DNA of 48,500 nt. Source: UMGS172 sp045637775. GTDB taxonomy: Bacteria; Bacillota; Clostridia; Oscillospirales; Acutalibacteraceae. The notes beneath the pieces were generated by a model. The model saw only the letters and a program-made list of their open reading frames with translations. It had not been told where the DNA came from and made no database searches. Location: the NCBI GenBank assembly GCA_045637775.1, contig JAZUAC010000032.1, forward strand, positions 1 to 48,500. Reading direction: 5' to 3'. How positions within the stretch are numbered: position 1 is the stretch's first letter; each line of letters starts with the position of its first letter. This document shows positions 33,251 to 40,531 of the stretch, one piece after another. The translations under genes were made by a program, and so were the position numbers.

Positions 33251-35071
33251 TTATTTCATGATAACCAACTGCTGAATATCGTCTTGGAGCTGATAGAGGT
33301 GTACATAATCAACTATGAACTGATTAGAGGTATACCATTTGGGATCGTCATCGGCAAGGACAACGCCCCTGGGGTTGTTTGCAAAACCGATAGCTGCACT
33401 GAGTCTCAAGTAAGCCAAAGTGTGGAAACCGTCAAGGTCCATTTCGTCTTCGTTGATCTTATAGGTGAAATAGATCTCACCGTCGCAGGTGAAGGACATA
33501 ACCTCCGGTGTCCACAAAAGACCAAAGGTATGGAACTCTGAGTTAAAGTTGCCTTCCTTTGCTTCACGACGTTTTGCTGAAAATTGAGGCTGGTCGAGTG
33601 AGGTGTGTTCACAGTCCATAGCTTCACCTTCAGCGGTGGGCCATTTGTGGCAGTTAGCCTGAATTATCTGAGAGTCTCCAAAACACTCATTAACATCGAT
33701 CTCTAAGTCATAAAAGTAACCTGCACCTTCATCGACATTGTAATTGTGCCAACGCGAGTCGAGCCACAAAGAGGTCCAAAGACCGTCACCGTCGGGGAGA
33801 ACTGCACTCATTTCAAGGTAGCCATACTTATAAAGCATGGTACGGTCGGTCATGAGCATACCGCCAATGTACTGGGTATCATTGTAGCCTGCATCAATGT
33901 GGAATTTACCGTCGGCTACATAAACATGGTTGGGGTCGGTAGAACGAATAGAGGTTCTGCCGTTCATACCCTGGCTGGAGTAGCTGCCTTCGGGAACATG
34001 ATACCATTTGGTGGTATCGATAGCGGTATCGTCGAAATCGTCGCCCCAAGTCATGGTATAGTACTTGGATTTATCGTAGCTTGCAACTGCGGTTTCGTAA
34101 TTGCCGGTGGTGCTGTTGGCATCGGTCAAGGTTGCACCGTTTTCAATCATCTTAATGAATTCAGCAACAGCAATAGCGGTTGACTGAGGACATCCACCGT
34201 TGATGAATACCTTTTTGCCCGAAATTTTGATAGAATAGTCGTTACGTGCAGAAATAGTGGTAACGCCGGCACGGCTGGCGTTACCTACAATGATTTCGTA
34301 AGCATCTGCCTTTTCCTCAGTATATGCATCATCAACATACTCAACGCGGTAACCACAAGCATCGATGGCTTTGACAAGCTTGTCAATCTGTGCCTGGGTT
34401 ATGTATGACTCGTTGTAGTGACGGCGAATAATAGTGAAAGCGCTAAGGTGTGCACCGTTAATGGTTACAGGCTTGTTGGCGGCATCGGATTTATAAACGA
34501 TCTTGATTCCGCCCTTGACACCCTCGGGTTTTGCACAAGCGGTAACAAAAGCCTCAGCAGCGGCACGGAGAGTAGCATCGTCAAAAGAATAGATAACGAT
34601 CTTCTTGCCGATGGTGCAAACAATATAGTCAGGCTTAAAACCACCGGTGCTCAAAGAAAGATACTGCTTTGCTGTTTGAGTCTCGGGACGATTTGTTTCA
34701 CCAACGAGGATCTCATAGGTGTCAACGCCGTCATCAACGGTATCCTCAACGTTACGCATGGAAACATCGATTTTGTTTCTCATCTGGGTCATTACATATG
34801 CCGCAGCACTGCGCACAGGGTCGTTCAAACCTGTACCGCCGGGAAAAACAATACGGTAGACTGCGTCACCGCTATCACTTTTGAACTTAACATCATCAAG
34901 AGAAATGATGCCATCATCGGGGATGATGGTGGTCGGCTCTGAAGTGGTGGAACTGGTGTTAGATGCTGTGCTGGTAGTATCCTTATTTCCGGAGTCTTCG
35001 CTTCCGCCACAAGCGGTAAGCAACGACAGTGTCAGAACAAGAATCATTGCGATTGAAAGAATCTTTTTCAT
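33251..35071 (-). CDS. GH16-family glycoside hydrolase lipoprotein (active-site motif intact)
   Basis: A 606-residue exported lipoprotein (lipobox LLTAC, Cys21). A Ser/Thr linker is followed by two N-terminal carbohydrate-associated modules with EILVGETNRPET (about 120-131) and EIIVGNASRAG, similar to the GH20b/alpha-glucuronidase N-domain, then a C-terminal GH16 jelly roll. The catalytic signature E-x-D-x-x-E is present as EIDVNE (Glu457, Asp459, Glu462), and YGYLEMSAVLPDGDGLWTSLW and HTFGLLWTPEVMSF are typical. Likely substrate is a beta-1,3/1,4-glucan or other beta-galactan/glucan. Divergent from a GH16 paralogue that lacks the catalytic residues. Confidence 0.9.
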   Translation of the reverse strand: MKKILSIAMILVLTLSLLTACGGSEDSGNKDTTSTASNTSSTTSEPTTIIPDDGIISLDDVKFKSDSGDAVYRIVFPGGTGLNDPVRSAAAYVMTQMRNKIDVSMRNVEDTVDDGVDTYEILVGETNRPETQTAKQYLSLSTGGFKPDYIVCTIGKKIVIYSFDDATLRAAAEAFVTACAKPEGVKGGIKIVYKSDAANKPVTINGAHLSAFTIIRRHYNESYITQAQIDKLVKAIDACGYRVEYVDDAYTEEKADAYEIIVGNASRAGVTTISARNDYSIKISGKKVFINGGCPQSTAIAVAEFIKMIENGATLTDANSTTGNYETAVASYDKSKYYTMTWGDDFDDTAIDTTKWYHVPEGSYSSQGMNGRTSIRSTDPNHVYVADGKFHIDAGYNDTQYIGGMLMTDRTMLYKYGYLEMSAVLPDGDGLWTSLWLDSRWHNYNVDEGAGYFYDLEIDVNECFGDSQIIQANCHKWPTAEGEAMDCEHTSLDQPQFSAKRREAKEGNFNSEFHTFGLLWTPEVMSFTCDGEIYFTYKINEDEMDLDGFHTLAYLRLSAAIGFANNPRGVVLADDDPKWYTSNQFIVDYVHLYQLQDDIQQLVIMK

Positions 35072-35167
35072 GTCTTTCTCCTTATGTATGTGTGATTTTA
35101 GTGCAAATTTCTATAATTACCAAAACAAAACAAATCGAACTAACAGAAATCAACACTAGTCGAGGTA

Positions 35168-35197
35168 AGTATACCATAACACCGTAGAGGATGTCAA
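35168..35197 (-). promoter_or_regulatory. Sigma-A promoter of active GH16 gene
   Basis: Minus strand TTGACA, an 18-bp spacer and TATACT, about 100 nt upstream of the start codon. The divergent gap also holds an ATCCGAAAA / TTTTTCGGAT palindrome near 35208-35227. Confidence 0.85.
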
Positions 35198-35281
35198 GGT
35201 GTCACACATCCGAAAATTTTTCGGATTTGGTGTTTATGTGTTATTTATATAATAATTTACAAACTTGTAAAAATATACTTC

Positions 35282-35310
35282 TTGACTCATTGATAGTAAT
35301 ATAGTAAAAT
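35282..35310 (+). promoter_or_regulatory. Sigma-A promoter of the inactive-type GH16 gene
   Basis: TTGACT, a 17-bp spacer and TAAAAT, leader about 58 nt. Confidence 0.8.
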
Positions 35311-35374
35311 TACAATGTAATACTGTGCGTCTCTGCAAATAATTGCAGAAAGTTTTTTGAAAGGTGATTTTATT

Positions 35375-37156
35375 TTGAAACGTTCTTCTATACGTTCTTT
35401 GGCGGCTTTTTTGGCTGCGGTAATATTATTATTGAGTTTTGGCGGATGTTCTGAGTCCAAGCCCGCCGAAAAGGTTGAAATCAGTTACATACAGGGAAAT
35501 TATCCTATGATAGTCGATTCGGTCGATAAGATCAACTGTGATTATCTGTTGGTTTACCGCAATCAGGCAAATTATAACGAGGTTGATGCTTTTGTCAAGT
35601 TTTTGGAAAAGCTTTCGGCTGCATCGTCCAAGAGTTTCCAAATTTGTCCCGACCTTTTGCCGGTGACCGATCCTAACCAAAAGATAATTCTTTTGGGCAA
35701 CACCTTGTACAGTGAATCGGCTGAGGCAACGTCACTTATGGAAAGTATCAGATCCGATAATTATTACGATTATCTCATAAATGGCTACAAGAACACATTG
35801 ACTGTGTCGTGGATATCCAAATTCGGACGAGAGGATGCTTTCGAGTACATACTGAACACCTTGACGAGCAGCGGACTGGATAAAATGTTCGCTCCCGAGT
35901 ATAGTTATCTCTATCTCAGCGATCGTACCGATTTACCGGTGGTTACTGTTGACGATATTAACATTACGCAGTATTCGGTGGTAATGCCGTCGGCACCGTC
36001 GTATATTGAGCGTAATGCGGCAGAAAATCTCGTAAAAACCATTGAAGATGCAACCGGTGTGAAGATTCCGTTGGTCACCGATGTGGCTGATGAATCGCGG
36101 TATGAGATTTTAGTCGGTGACACCAACCGAGGAGAGACATATGTATCGTCATTCTTTAACGATAAACGATACGTAGTGGCACAATACAATACCAAGCTGA
36201 TTTTAAGAGGCGGCCAGATCGAAGCAACTGCAAAGGCTGTTAGTGACTTCACCGCACTTGTGAAAAAGGCAGCGGTCACAGCCGAACCGTTTCACATTAA
36301 GGCGGGTTATTGTAATGTTGGCAACATTCAGACCTATGGCGGTAGTTATTTCAACGGATATGAGTTGGTTTTTTCGGACGAGTTCAACACTAAGCAGCTC
36401 GATGATGAAAAGTGGCTTATTGAAAACGGCGCCATTACCACCTATGGTGATGCTGCGGGTCTTCTGTTCTTCAAACCCGAAAACATTATTTCTGACACTG
36501 CCACTATGTCTATCCGCACCAATCTCGGATATGAAGGTTACGCATCGGGCCATGTCACTTCGCAGAATTCATTCAGCATGAAATACGGATATGTTGAGAT
36601 CAAAGCCAAGTTCAGAACCGCGCCGGGTGTTTGGATCAAGTTTTTGTTGACCGACCAGAACGACAATAAAGACATGATCTCGCAGATTGATGTATTCAAC
36701 TCTTTGGGCAGTAATGATACAATATTTGCCAGTGCAGGCTCACTTGAATCACAGTCCTATTACAGTAACTACCTTAAATTAAACGAGCCAAGCTACGAGT
36801 GCTATCGTTCGGGAACGTTTGATGATGGCAGATTGTTGAACGACGAGGAATACCACACCTATGGTGTTGAATGGGCACCGAACCGTATCACCTATTATAT
36901 CGACGGTCAGGCATACGGTCAGGTTGAAATAGGTTCCGATAAATTCAAGGCACTTAACACCGAAATGTATCTTGATATGATCGCGGGTGTTAATCTTACC
37001 GAGCAGGTAGCGATCGACGAGGTTGCAATGTGGCCTATTGATTTCACGGTTGACTGGATAAGGGTATATCAAGATGAAAACGGCACATATACCAACAGAA
37101 CTCTGCTTCCGCAAATACCGCCTGAATCACCCGAGAAGCCCGCTGAGAAAAAATAA
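35375..37156 (+). CDS. GH16-like lipoprotein with degenerate catalytic motif
   Basis: A 593-residue lipoprotein (signal peptide, Cys about residue 25 in LSFGGC). It repeats the design of its divergent neighbour: N-terminal modules with YEILVGDTNRGET, then a GH16 jelly roll (FSDEFNTKQLDDEKW, KYGYVEIKAKFRT, HTYGVEWAPNRITYYIDG). At the catalytic position it reads QIDVFN (Gln437, Asp439, Asn442), so both glutamates of E-x-D-x-x-E are replaced. It is therefore probably a glycan-binding pseudoenzyme. Start is TTG 35375, 8 nt after AAAGGTG; an upstream TTG at 35357 has no ribosome site. The TIM-barrel gene follows 59 nt later. Confidence 0.85.
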   Translation: MKRSSIRSLAAFLAAVILLLSFGGCSESKPAEKVEISYIQGNYPMIVDSVDKINCDYLLVYRNQANYNEVDAFVKFLEKLSAASSKSFQICPDLLPVTDPNQKIILLGNTLYSESAEATSLMESIRSDNYYDYLINGYKNTLTVSWISKFGREDAFEYILNTLTSSGLDKMFAPEYSYLYLSDRTDLPVVTVDDINITQYSVVMPSAPSYIERNAAENLVKTIEDATGVKIPLVTDVADESRYEILVGDTNRGETYVSSFFNDKRYVVAQYNTKLILRGGQIEATAKAVSDFTALVKKAAVTAEPFHIKAGYCNVGNIQTYGGSYFNGYELVFSDEFNTKQLDDEKWLIENGAITTYGDAAGLLFFKPENIISDTATMSIRTNLGYEGYASGHVTSQNSFSMKYGYVEIKAKFRTAPGVWIKFLLTDQNDNKDMISQIDVFNSLGSNDTIFASAGSLESQSYYSNYLKLNEPSYECYRSGTFDDGRLLNDEEYHTYGVEWAPNRITYYIDGQAYGQVEIGSDKFKALNTEMYLDMIAGVNLTEQVAIDEVAMWPIDFTVDWIRVYQDENGTYTNRTLLPQIPPESPEKPAEKK

Positions 37157-37215
37157 AGTTAATTAAGGTCGGTCGGAGCCTTTAAATTTCCGACAAAGAA
37201 AAGGAGTGTTGTTTT

Positions 37216-37992
37216 ATGTTTGACAAAATTGGTATTCAGCTTTTCTCCGTCCGCAACCACATGGAGGACGAGGCAGGAGTAAAGTACACCTTCGACCGTC
37301 TTGCAGAGATTGGCTTCAAAGAGGTTCAGACTGCAGGCGCTTTCCCCTGTGAGGTTGAAAAGTTTGCAGAGCACATGAAGAATGCAGGTCTTACCTGCGT
37401 TGGTACCCACTATGGTATGCCCGCAGATTTCAACGACCTTGATGAGTATGTCAATCTTCATAAGACCCTTGGTACCGATACCGCAGGTGTTGGTGGCGGT
37501 GCTTATGGCAAGACCAAGGCTGAGGTTATAGCTTACATTGACAAGGTCAACGAGCTTGCCGAAAAGCTTTCGGCTTACGGTATGAAGTTCTCTTACCATC
37601 ACCACAGCCACGAGTTCGGCAAGGTCCCCGGTGGCGACCGTGTTATCGACTATATGGTAGACGGTTTTGACAAGAACAACGTCAAGTTCGTTCTTGACAC
37701 CTGCTGGTTGGCAAACTCTTACGTTAGCGTAACCGGTTGGATCGAGAAGTTGGCAGGTCGTTGCGACGTTCTCCATTTGAAGGACCGTGCGCTTAAGTTC
37801 GGCACCAACGACAACGGATTCATCACCGAGTGTGGCGATGGTAACGTTGACATCGCAGGCGCGATCAAGGCTGCAGCCGAGACCGGTGTTAAGCATATTT
37901 GCTACGAGCAGGATATTTGGCCCTTGGGCTTTGATTCTATTGATTACAGCGCAAGAAAGAGCTTTGAGTACATCCAGAGCCTTATCAAATAA
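37216..37992 (+). CDS. Sugar phosphate isomerase/epimerase-like TIM-barrel protein
   Basis: A 258-residue xylose-isomerase-like TIM barrel (AP endonuclease 2 superfamily). IGIQLFSVRNHM starts strand 1; YHHHSHEF carries metal-binding His and Glu, VLDTCW a metal Asp, DVLHLKDR a His/Asp pair, and YEQD a late Glu. Such enzymes isomerise or epimerise sugars or their oxidised forms; the substrate is not clear. Codon use is strongly biased, suggesting high expression. It lies downstream of the GH16-like lipoprotein, possibly co-transcribed. Confidence 0.85.
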   Translation: MFDKIGIQLFSVRNHMEDEAGVKYTFDRLAEIGFKEVQTAGAFPCEVEKFAEHMKNAGLTCVGTHYGMPADFNDLDEYVNLHKTLGTDTAGVGGGAYGKTKAEVIAYIDKVNELAEKLSAYGMKFSYHHHSHEFGKVPGGDRVIDYMVDGFDKNNVKFVLDTCWLANSYVSVTGWIEKLAGRCDVLHLKDRALKFGTNDNGFITECGDGNVDIAGAIKAAAETGVKHICYEQDIWPLGFDSIDYSARKSFEYIQSLIK

Positions 37993-38005
37993 TAATCAAA
38001 CAGCC

Positions 38006-38040
38006 AAAAAGAACGGAAGCGTCGCTTCCGTTCTTTTTTG
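38006..38040 (+). terminator. Intrinsic terminator after TIM-barrel gene
   Basis: Perfect stem AAAGAACGGAAGC / GCTTCCGTTCTTT with loop GTC, then TTTT; the A-tract on the left makes it bidirectional. Confidence 0.92.
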
Positions 38041-38044
38041 TTGC

Positions 38045-38085
38045 ACAAAAAAGTTCGTTCAAAAGCACCGCCTTTGAACGAACTA
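38045..38085 (-). terminator. Leftward terminator of a very short transcript
   Basis: Minus strand GTTCGTTCAAA / TTTGAACGAAC (11-bp perfect stem) followed by TTTTTTGTGC. It lies 9-10 nt downstream of a leftward -10 box (38094-38099) and no minus-strand gene precedes it. Confidence 0.85.
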
Positions 38086-38093
38086 ACAAAATT

Positions 38094-38122
38094 AGTATAC
38101 CATATTCAAGTGAAAATGTCTA
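38094..38122 (-). promoter_or_regulatory. Leftward promoter facing the short-transcript terminator
   Basis: Minus strand TAGACA, a 17-bp spacer and TATACT. Same hexamers and spacing as the rightward promoter at 38171-38199. Predicted start is near 38088, so the RNA would be only about 40-45 nt. Confidence 0.75.
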
Positions 38123-38170
38123 CTGACGAGATAAACAAAATATTTTTTGTACATTTATACATTCTGCGAA

Positions 38171-38199
38171 TAGACATTTGTCTATCGGTCGTGTATACT
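38171..38199 (+). promoter_or_regulatory. Promoter of the roughly 600-nt noncoding transcript, with palindromic -35
   Basis: TAGACA, a 17-bp spacer and TATACT. The -35 hexamer is half of a perfect inverted repeat TAGACA-TT-TGTCTA (38171-38184), a possible operator. The same half-site is the -35 of the leftward promoter. Confidence 0.8.
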
Positions 38200-38205
38200 G
38201 TAGTC

Positions 38206-38805
38206 AGAAAGAAAACAAAAGACAGACAAAAACCGCGAAGTAGTCGGGAATGAAAGGGGACTGATTCCGATGAAAATAGAAAATGATCCACCCGCACATT
38301 TTAAGAAATCTATAATGAAAGGAATGAGTCCGAAGAACAGTTAATCCCGAACTCGACCAAAATCTTAAGAAAAGGACACAGGTCCGATGTACAGTTAAAT
38401 TATAAAACTCAAACCAAATTTAAGTAAAGGAATGAGTCCAAAGAACAGTTAAGTTAATAACCTCATCCAAAATCCATGTAAGGGAATGAGTCCGAAAAAC
38501 AGGTGATTTAAACTCCAAAAATTTTTAAAATAGCTTTGGTGTTACCGAGAAGCTTTAAGGGATCATAAATAGTGCGTTTTTGAATAGGTTTTAAACCTTG
38601 CGTCAAGTAAATTGATTTAAAATGATGAATCCAATGAATAGTTTGCGGTAGCCCTTCTACATGAGAAGTGAATCCAAGGCGCTGACAACTTAATAGTGAA
38701 AACTTTGATATATAAATCTGCAGAAAGTCAGAGGTACGTCAAAATAGAGATCGTAACATAATGCCCTTCGGAATGTGTGTAAACCTTCCGAAGGGCTTTC
38801 TTGTG
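38206..38805 (+). ncRNA. Large structured noncoding RNA, about 600 nt, class unidentified
   Basis: A transcript bounded by a near-consensus promoter and a strong intrinsic terminator. No frame encodes a protein of normal size. The 5' half contains a tandem array with a 54-nt period; the 3' half has further stems, e.g. AGCTT / AAGCT enclosing GGT / ACC (38533-38555) and CTTCT / AGAAG (38655-38668). Size and lack of coding are reminiscent of ornate bacterial RNAs such as ROOL, GOLLD or OLE, but I cannot match it to any of them. The transcript start is predicted, not known. Confidence 0.7.
38291..38506 (+). repeat. Tandem repeat, exact 54-nt period, four units plus a partial fifth
   Basis: Units end at 38344, 38398, 38452 and 38506, exactly 54 nt apart, in AACAGTTAA, ACAGTTAA, AACAGTTAA and AACAGGTGA. 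Each carries AAGGA-type sequence followed by GGA...TCC (38321-38331, 38374-38385, 38429-38439, 38483-38493); a degenerate fifth copy is at 38258-38268. The last two units agree at about 39 of 54 positions. In three units a 5' segment pairs with the 3' segment: TCGACC with GGTcCGA, ACTCA..CC with GG..TGAGT, CTCATCC with GGaATGAG. Different bases but the same fold implies selection on RNA structure. Confidence 0.85.
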
Positions 38806-38807
38806 TT
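38763..38807 (+). terminator. Intrinsic terminator of the large noncoding RNA
   Basis: An 11-bp perfect stem GCCCTTCGGAA / TTCCGAAGGGC with a 12-nt loop, then TTTCTTGTGTT. Confidence 0.92.
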
Positions 38808-38824
38808 CGCCCGAGGATGATGAT

Positions 38825-38860
38825 AAAAAGAGAGCGTTCCCGGTGGAACGCTCTCTTTTT
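38825..38860. terminator. Bidirectional terminator of the GH-A glycosidase gene
   Basis: A 16-bp perfect stem AAAAAGAGAGCGTTCC / GGAACGCTCTCTTTTT with loop CGGT; A- and T-tracts on both sides. It ends the leftward glycosidase transcript. Confidence 0.93.
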
Positions 38861-38865
38861 ATATT

Positions 38866-40185
38866 TTAAATTTCTTCGTAATAAACAACCGATTGGGGAG
38901 GCAGGGTGAATGTTGCCTTGCCGTTCGTTACCTTTATATCGTCAACCTGCTCGAAGGTCTTGTCAGCGGTCAACAAGGTGAACGAAACATTGTCGGAGCA
39001 ACCGGTCAATTCAAGGGTGATTTCCTTTTCTTTGGGGTCATCCTCATGGGTGTAGTAAACCAACATACCCGATTTGCCGTTGCCTGCTGCGGTCAAGCTG
39101 TAAACATCGCCGTCGTCACTCACACTTTCACACTCATTACCTGTGGCAATAACCTTGGCAAGCGACAAGAAGGTGTAATAAGGTTTTCTGACGCGAAGTG
39201 TTACGGCATCAAAAGCACCGTTGAAGGCACAATGCACTCTGAAATCGTAGTACATCATCATATCAATGGGCAGATGCTGTGCTTCAATCATCATGGCGGC
39301 AATGAATGCGGCACCCTTGATGTCCTTCATATCCTCCAAAGTATCGGCAAAGCCTGACCACCAACTCTTGATATAGTTCCACTCGTTGCAATGACTTTCG
39401 CAATCGGGATAGCCTGCCTCATCAAGATAACGGCGGACGTTTTCTGAGTCGGCCTTGAGTTTCCATACCTTGTCGGTATAAATGTGCCAAGAATAGAAGT
39501 CAAGCGGCACATCGTGAGCCTTCATATATTTGCAGAACATCTCGCCCCACTCGTGCAACCAACAAAGCGCAGGACCGCCGATTTTGATGCTGGGGAAACG
39601 GTTTTTAAGGTGCTTTGCGGCGGTGGCAAACAACTCCAAAAACTGTTCGGTGTTACCACCCCAGGTGTTTTGGGTAATAGGGTCTTGTCCCTCTTCGGTT
39701 TCGGGCTCATTCCAAATTTCCCAATACTTTATATTGTAATGGAAACCGTTGGCCCAACCTTCGTTATAATGGGCAATAATATGTTCGCAGATAACCGCCC
39801 ATTTTTTGAAGTCCTTCGGGGGCAGGGTGTCATACTTTTTATCCCAATGCTCGATACTTTCACCAAGACGGTAGTATGTTTCGGTTCCTGCCTCGAGTGT
39901 GGTTGCAATCAGCTTATCGGTCAGGAAAAAGTCGTAATTATCTGGGTTTTCAGGGTCGGCATCAAAATCGCGGAAAATGTTACAGACATCAACACAGTGG
40001 TTGAGTCCGTACTCATAACAAAGCGATGCATCGTGGTTGCGAGCGTAAGGGATATTGAGTGCTTTGTATTCCTCAAAATTCTCAAGATGTTGACTGCGAC
40101 CTTTTTTTACAGGGCTGTTGTTGACAGCGTTGATGTTTTTTATGGGACCTAAATCTTTTGTGAAATCTACCTTAATAGTTGCCAT
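38866..40185 (-). CDS. Clan GH-A glycoside hydrolase (GH39-like)
   Basis: A 439-residue (beta/alpha)8 glycosidase with no signal peptide, so cytoplasmic. YWEIWNEPE carries the acid/base Glu of clan GH-A, and ESHCNEWNY a candidate nucleophile Glu. The layout NIPYARNHDASL near the N-terminus, LDFYSWHIY in the middle and a small beta-sandwich C-terminus resembles GH39 beta-xylosidases; GH30 or an unassigned family is possible. Start 40185 follows GAAAGGCGG; longer versions upstream lack a site. With the symporter and the GH16 lipoproteins nearby it may process imported oligosaccharides. Confidence 0.8.
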   Translation of the reverse strand: MATIKVDFTKDLGPIKNINAVNNSPVKKGRSQHLENFEEYKALNIPYARNHDASLCYEYGLNHCVDVCNIFRDFDADPENPDNYDFFLTDKLIATTLEAGTETYYRLGESIEHWDKKYDTLPPKDFKKWAVICEHIIAHYNEGWANGFHYNIKYWEIWNEPETEEGQDPITQNTWGGNTEQFLELFATAAKHLKNRFPSIKIGGPALCWLHEWGEMFCKYMKAHDVPLDFYSWHIYTDKVWKLKADSENVRRYLDEAGYPDCESHCNEWNYIKSWWSGFADTLEDMKDIKGAAFIAAMMIEAQHLPIDMMMYYDFRVHCAFNGAFDAVTLRVRKPYYTFLSLAKVIATGNECESVSDDGDVYSLTAAGNGKSGMLVYYTHEDDPKEKEITLELTGCSDNVSFTLLTADKTFEQVDDIKVTNGKATFTLPPQSVVYYEEI

Positions 40186-40219
40186 AATATTACCGCCTTT
40201 CAAAAGGTTTCTAAACTTG

Positions 40220-40247
40220 ATTATACCTTTTTGAAGATAAAAGTCAA
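40220..40247 (-). promoter_or_regulatory. Sigma-A promoter of GH-A glycosidase gene
   Basis: Minus strand TTGACT, a 16-bp spacer and TATAAT, leader about 25 nt. Confidence 0.8.
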
Positions 40248-40397
40248 TCAAAATCCTTTGATTTATTTCATAATTTGGTCATTGTTTTGTGATTACACAA
40301 GTAAATCAAAAAGCATAAATATAAGCGGTATTGAGCCGAAAAATCGAGGAAGAAATCGGGCTTTAAAAAATTTTTTTGAAATTTCTGAAAATAACTC

Positions 40398-40426
40398 TTG
40401 ATTTTTCAAAAGTTTTGTGTTAATAT
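40398..40426 (+). promoter_or_regulatory. Sigma-A promoter of tRNA-Arg
   Basis: TTGATT, a 17-bp spacer and TAATAT, about 29 nt upstream of the tRNA. Confidence 0.8.
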
Positions 40427-40454
40427 ACTATGGCAGTTCCGAAAGGACCTATGT

Positions 40455-40531
40455 GCGTTGTTAGCTCAGCTGGATAGAGTGACTGGCTACGAACCAGTAG
40501 GTCGGGGGTTCGAGTCCCTCACAGCGCACCA
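40455..40531 (+). tRNA. tRNA-Arg (anticodon ACG)
   Basis: 77 nt starting GCGTTGTTAGCTCAGCTGG and ending ACAGCGC-A-CCA. The acceptor stem pairs over 7 bp (one T-G), the anticodon stem is ACTGG/CCAGT with loop CTACGAA, giving ACG (read as ICG), and the T-arm is GGGGTTCGAGTCCC-like. CCA is encoded. Confidence 0.95.

Noticed and set aside
33176..33541. Open frame on the plus strand across the GH16 3' end
   Set aside because: Antisense shadow of the GH16 gene, with no ribosome site and no recognisable pattern.
38291..38506. CRISPR array
   Set aside because: The period is regular, but the supposed spacers are themselves similar between units, the repeats are imperfect, and no cas gene is in the window.
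38206..38805. tmRNA or RNase P RNA
   Set aside because: No tRNA-like ends with CCA and no tag ORF ending in ALAA; the GGA...TCCG string occurs five times, unlike the single conserved region of RNase P RNA.
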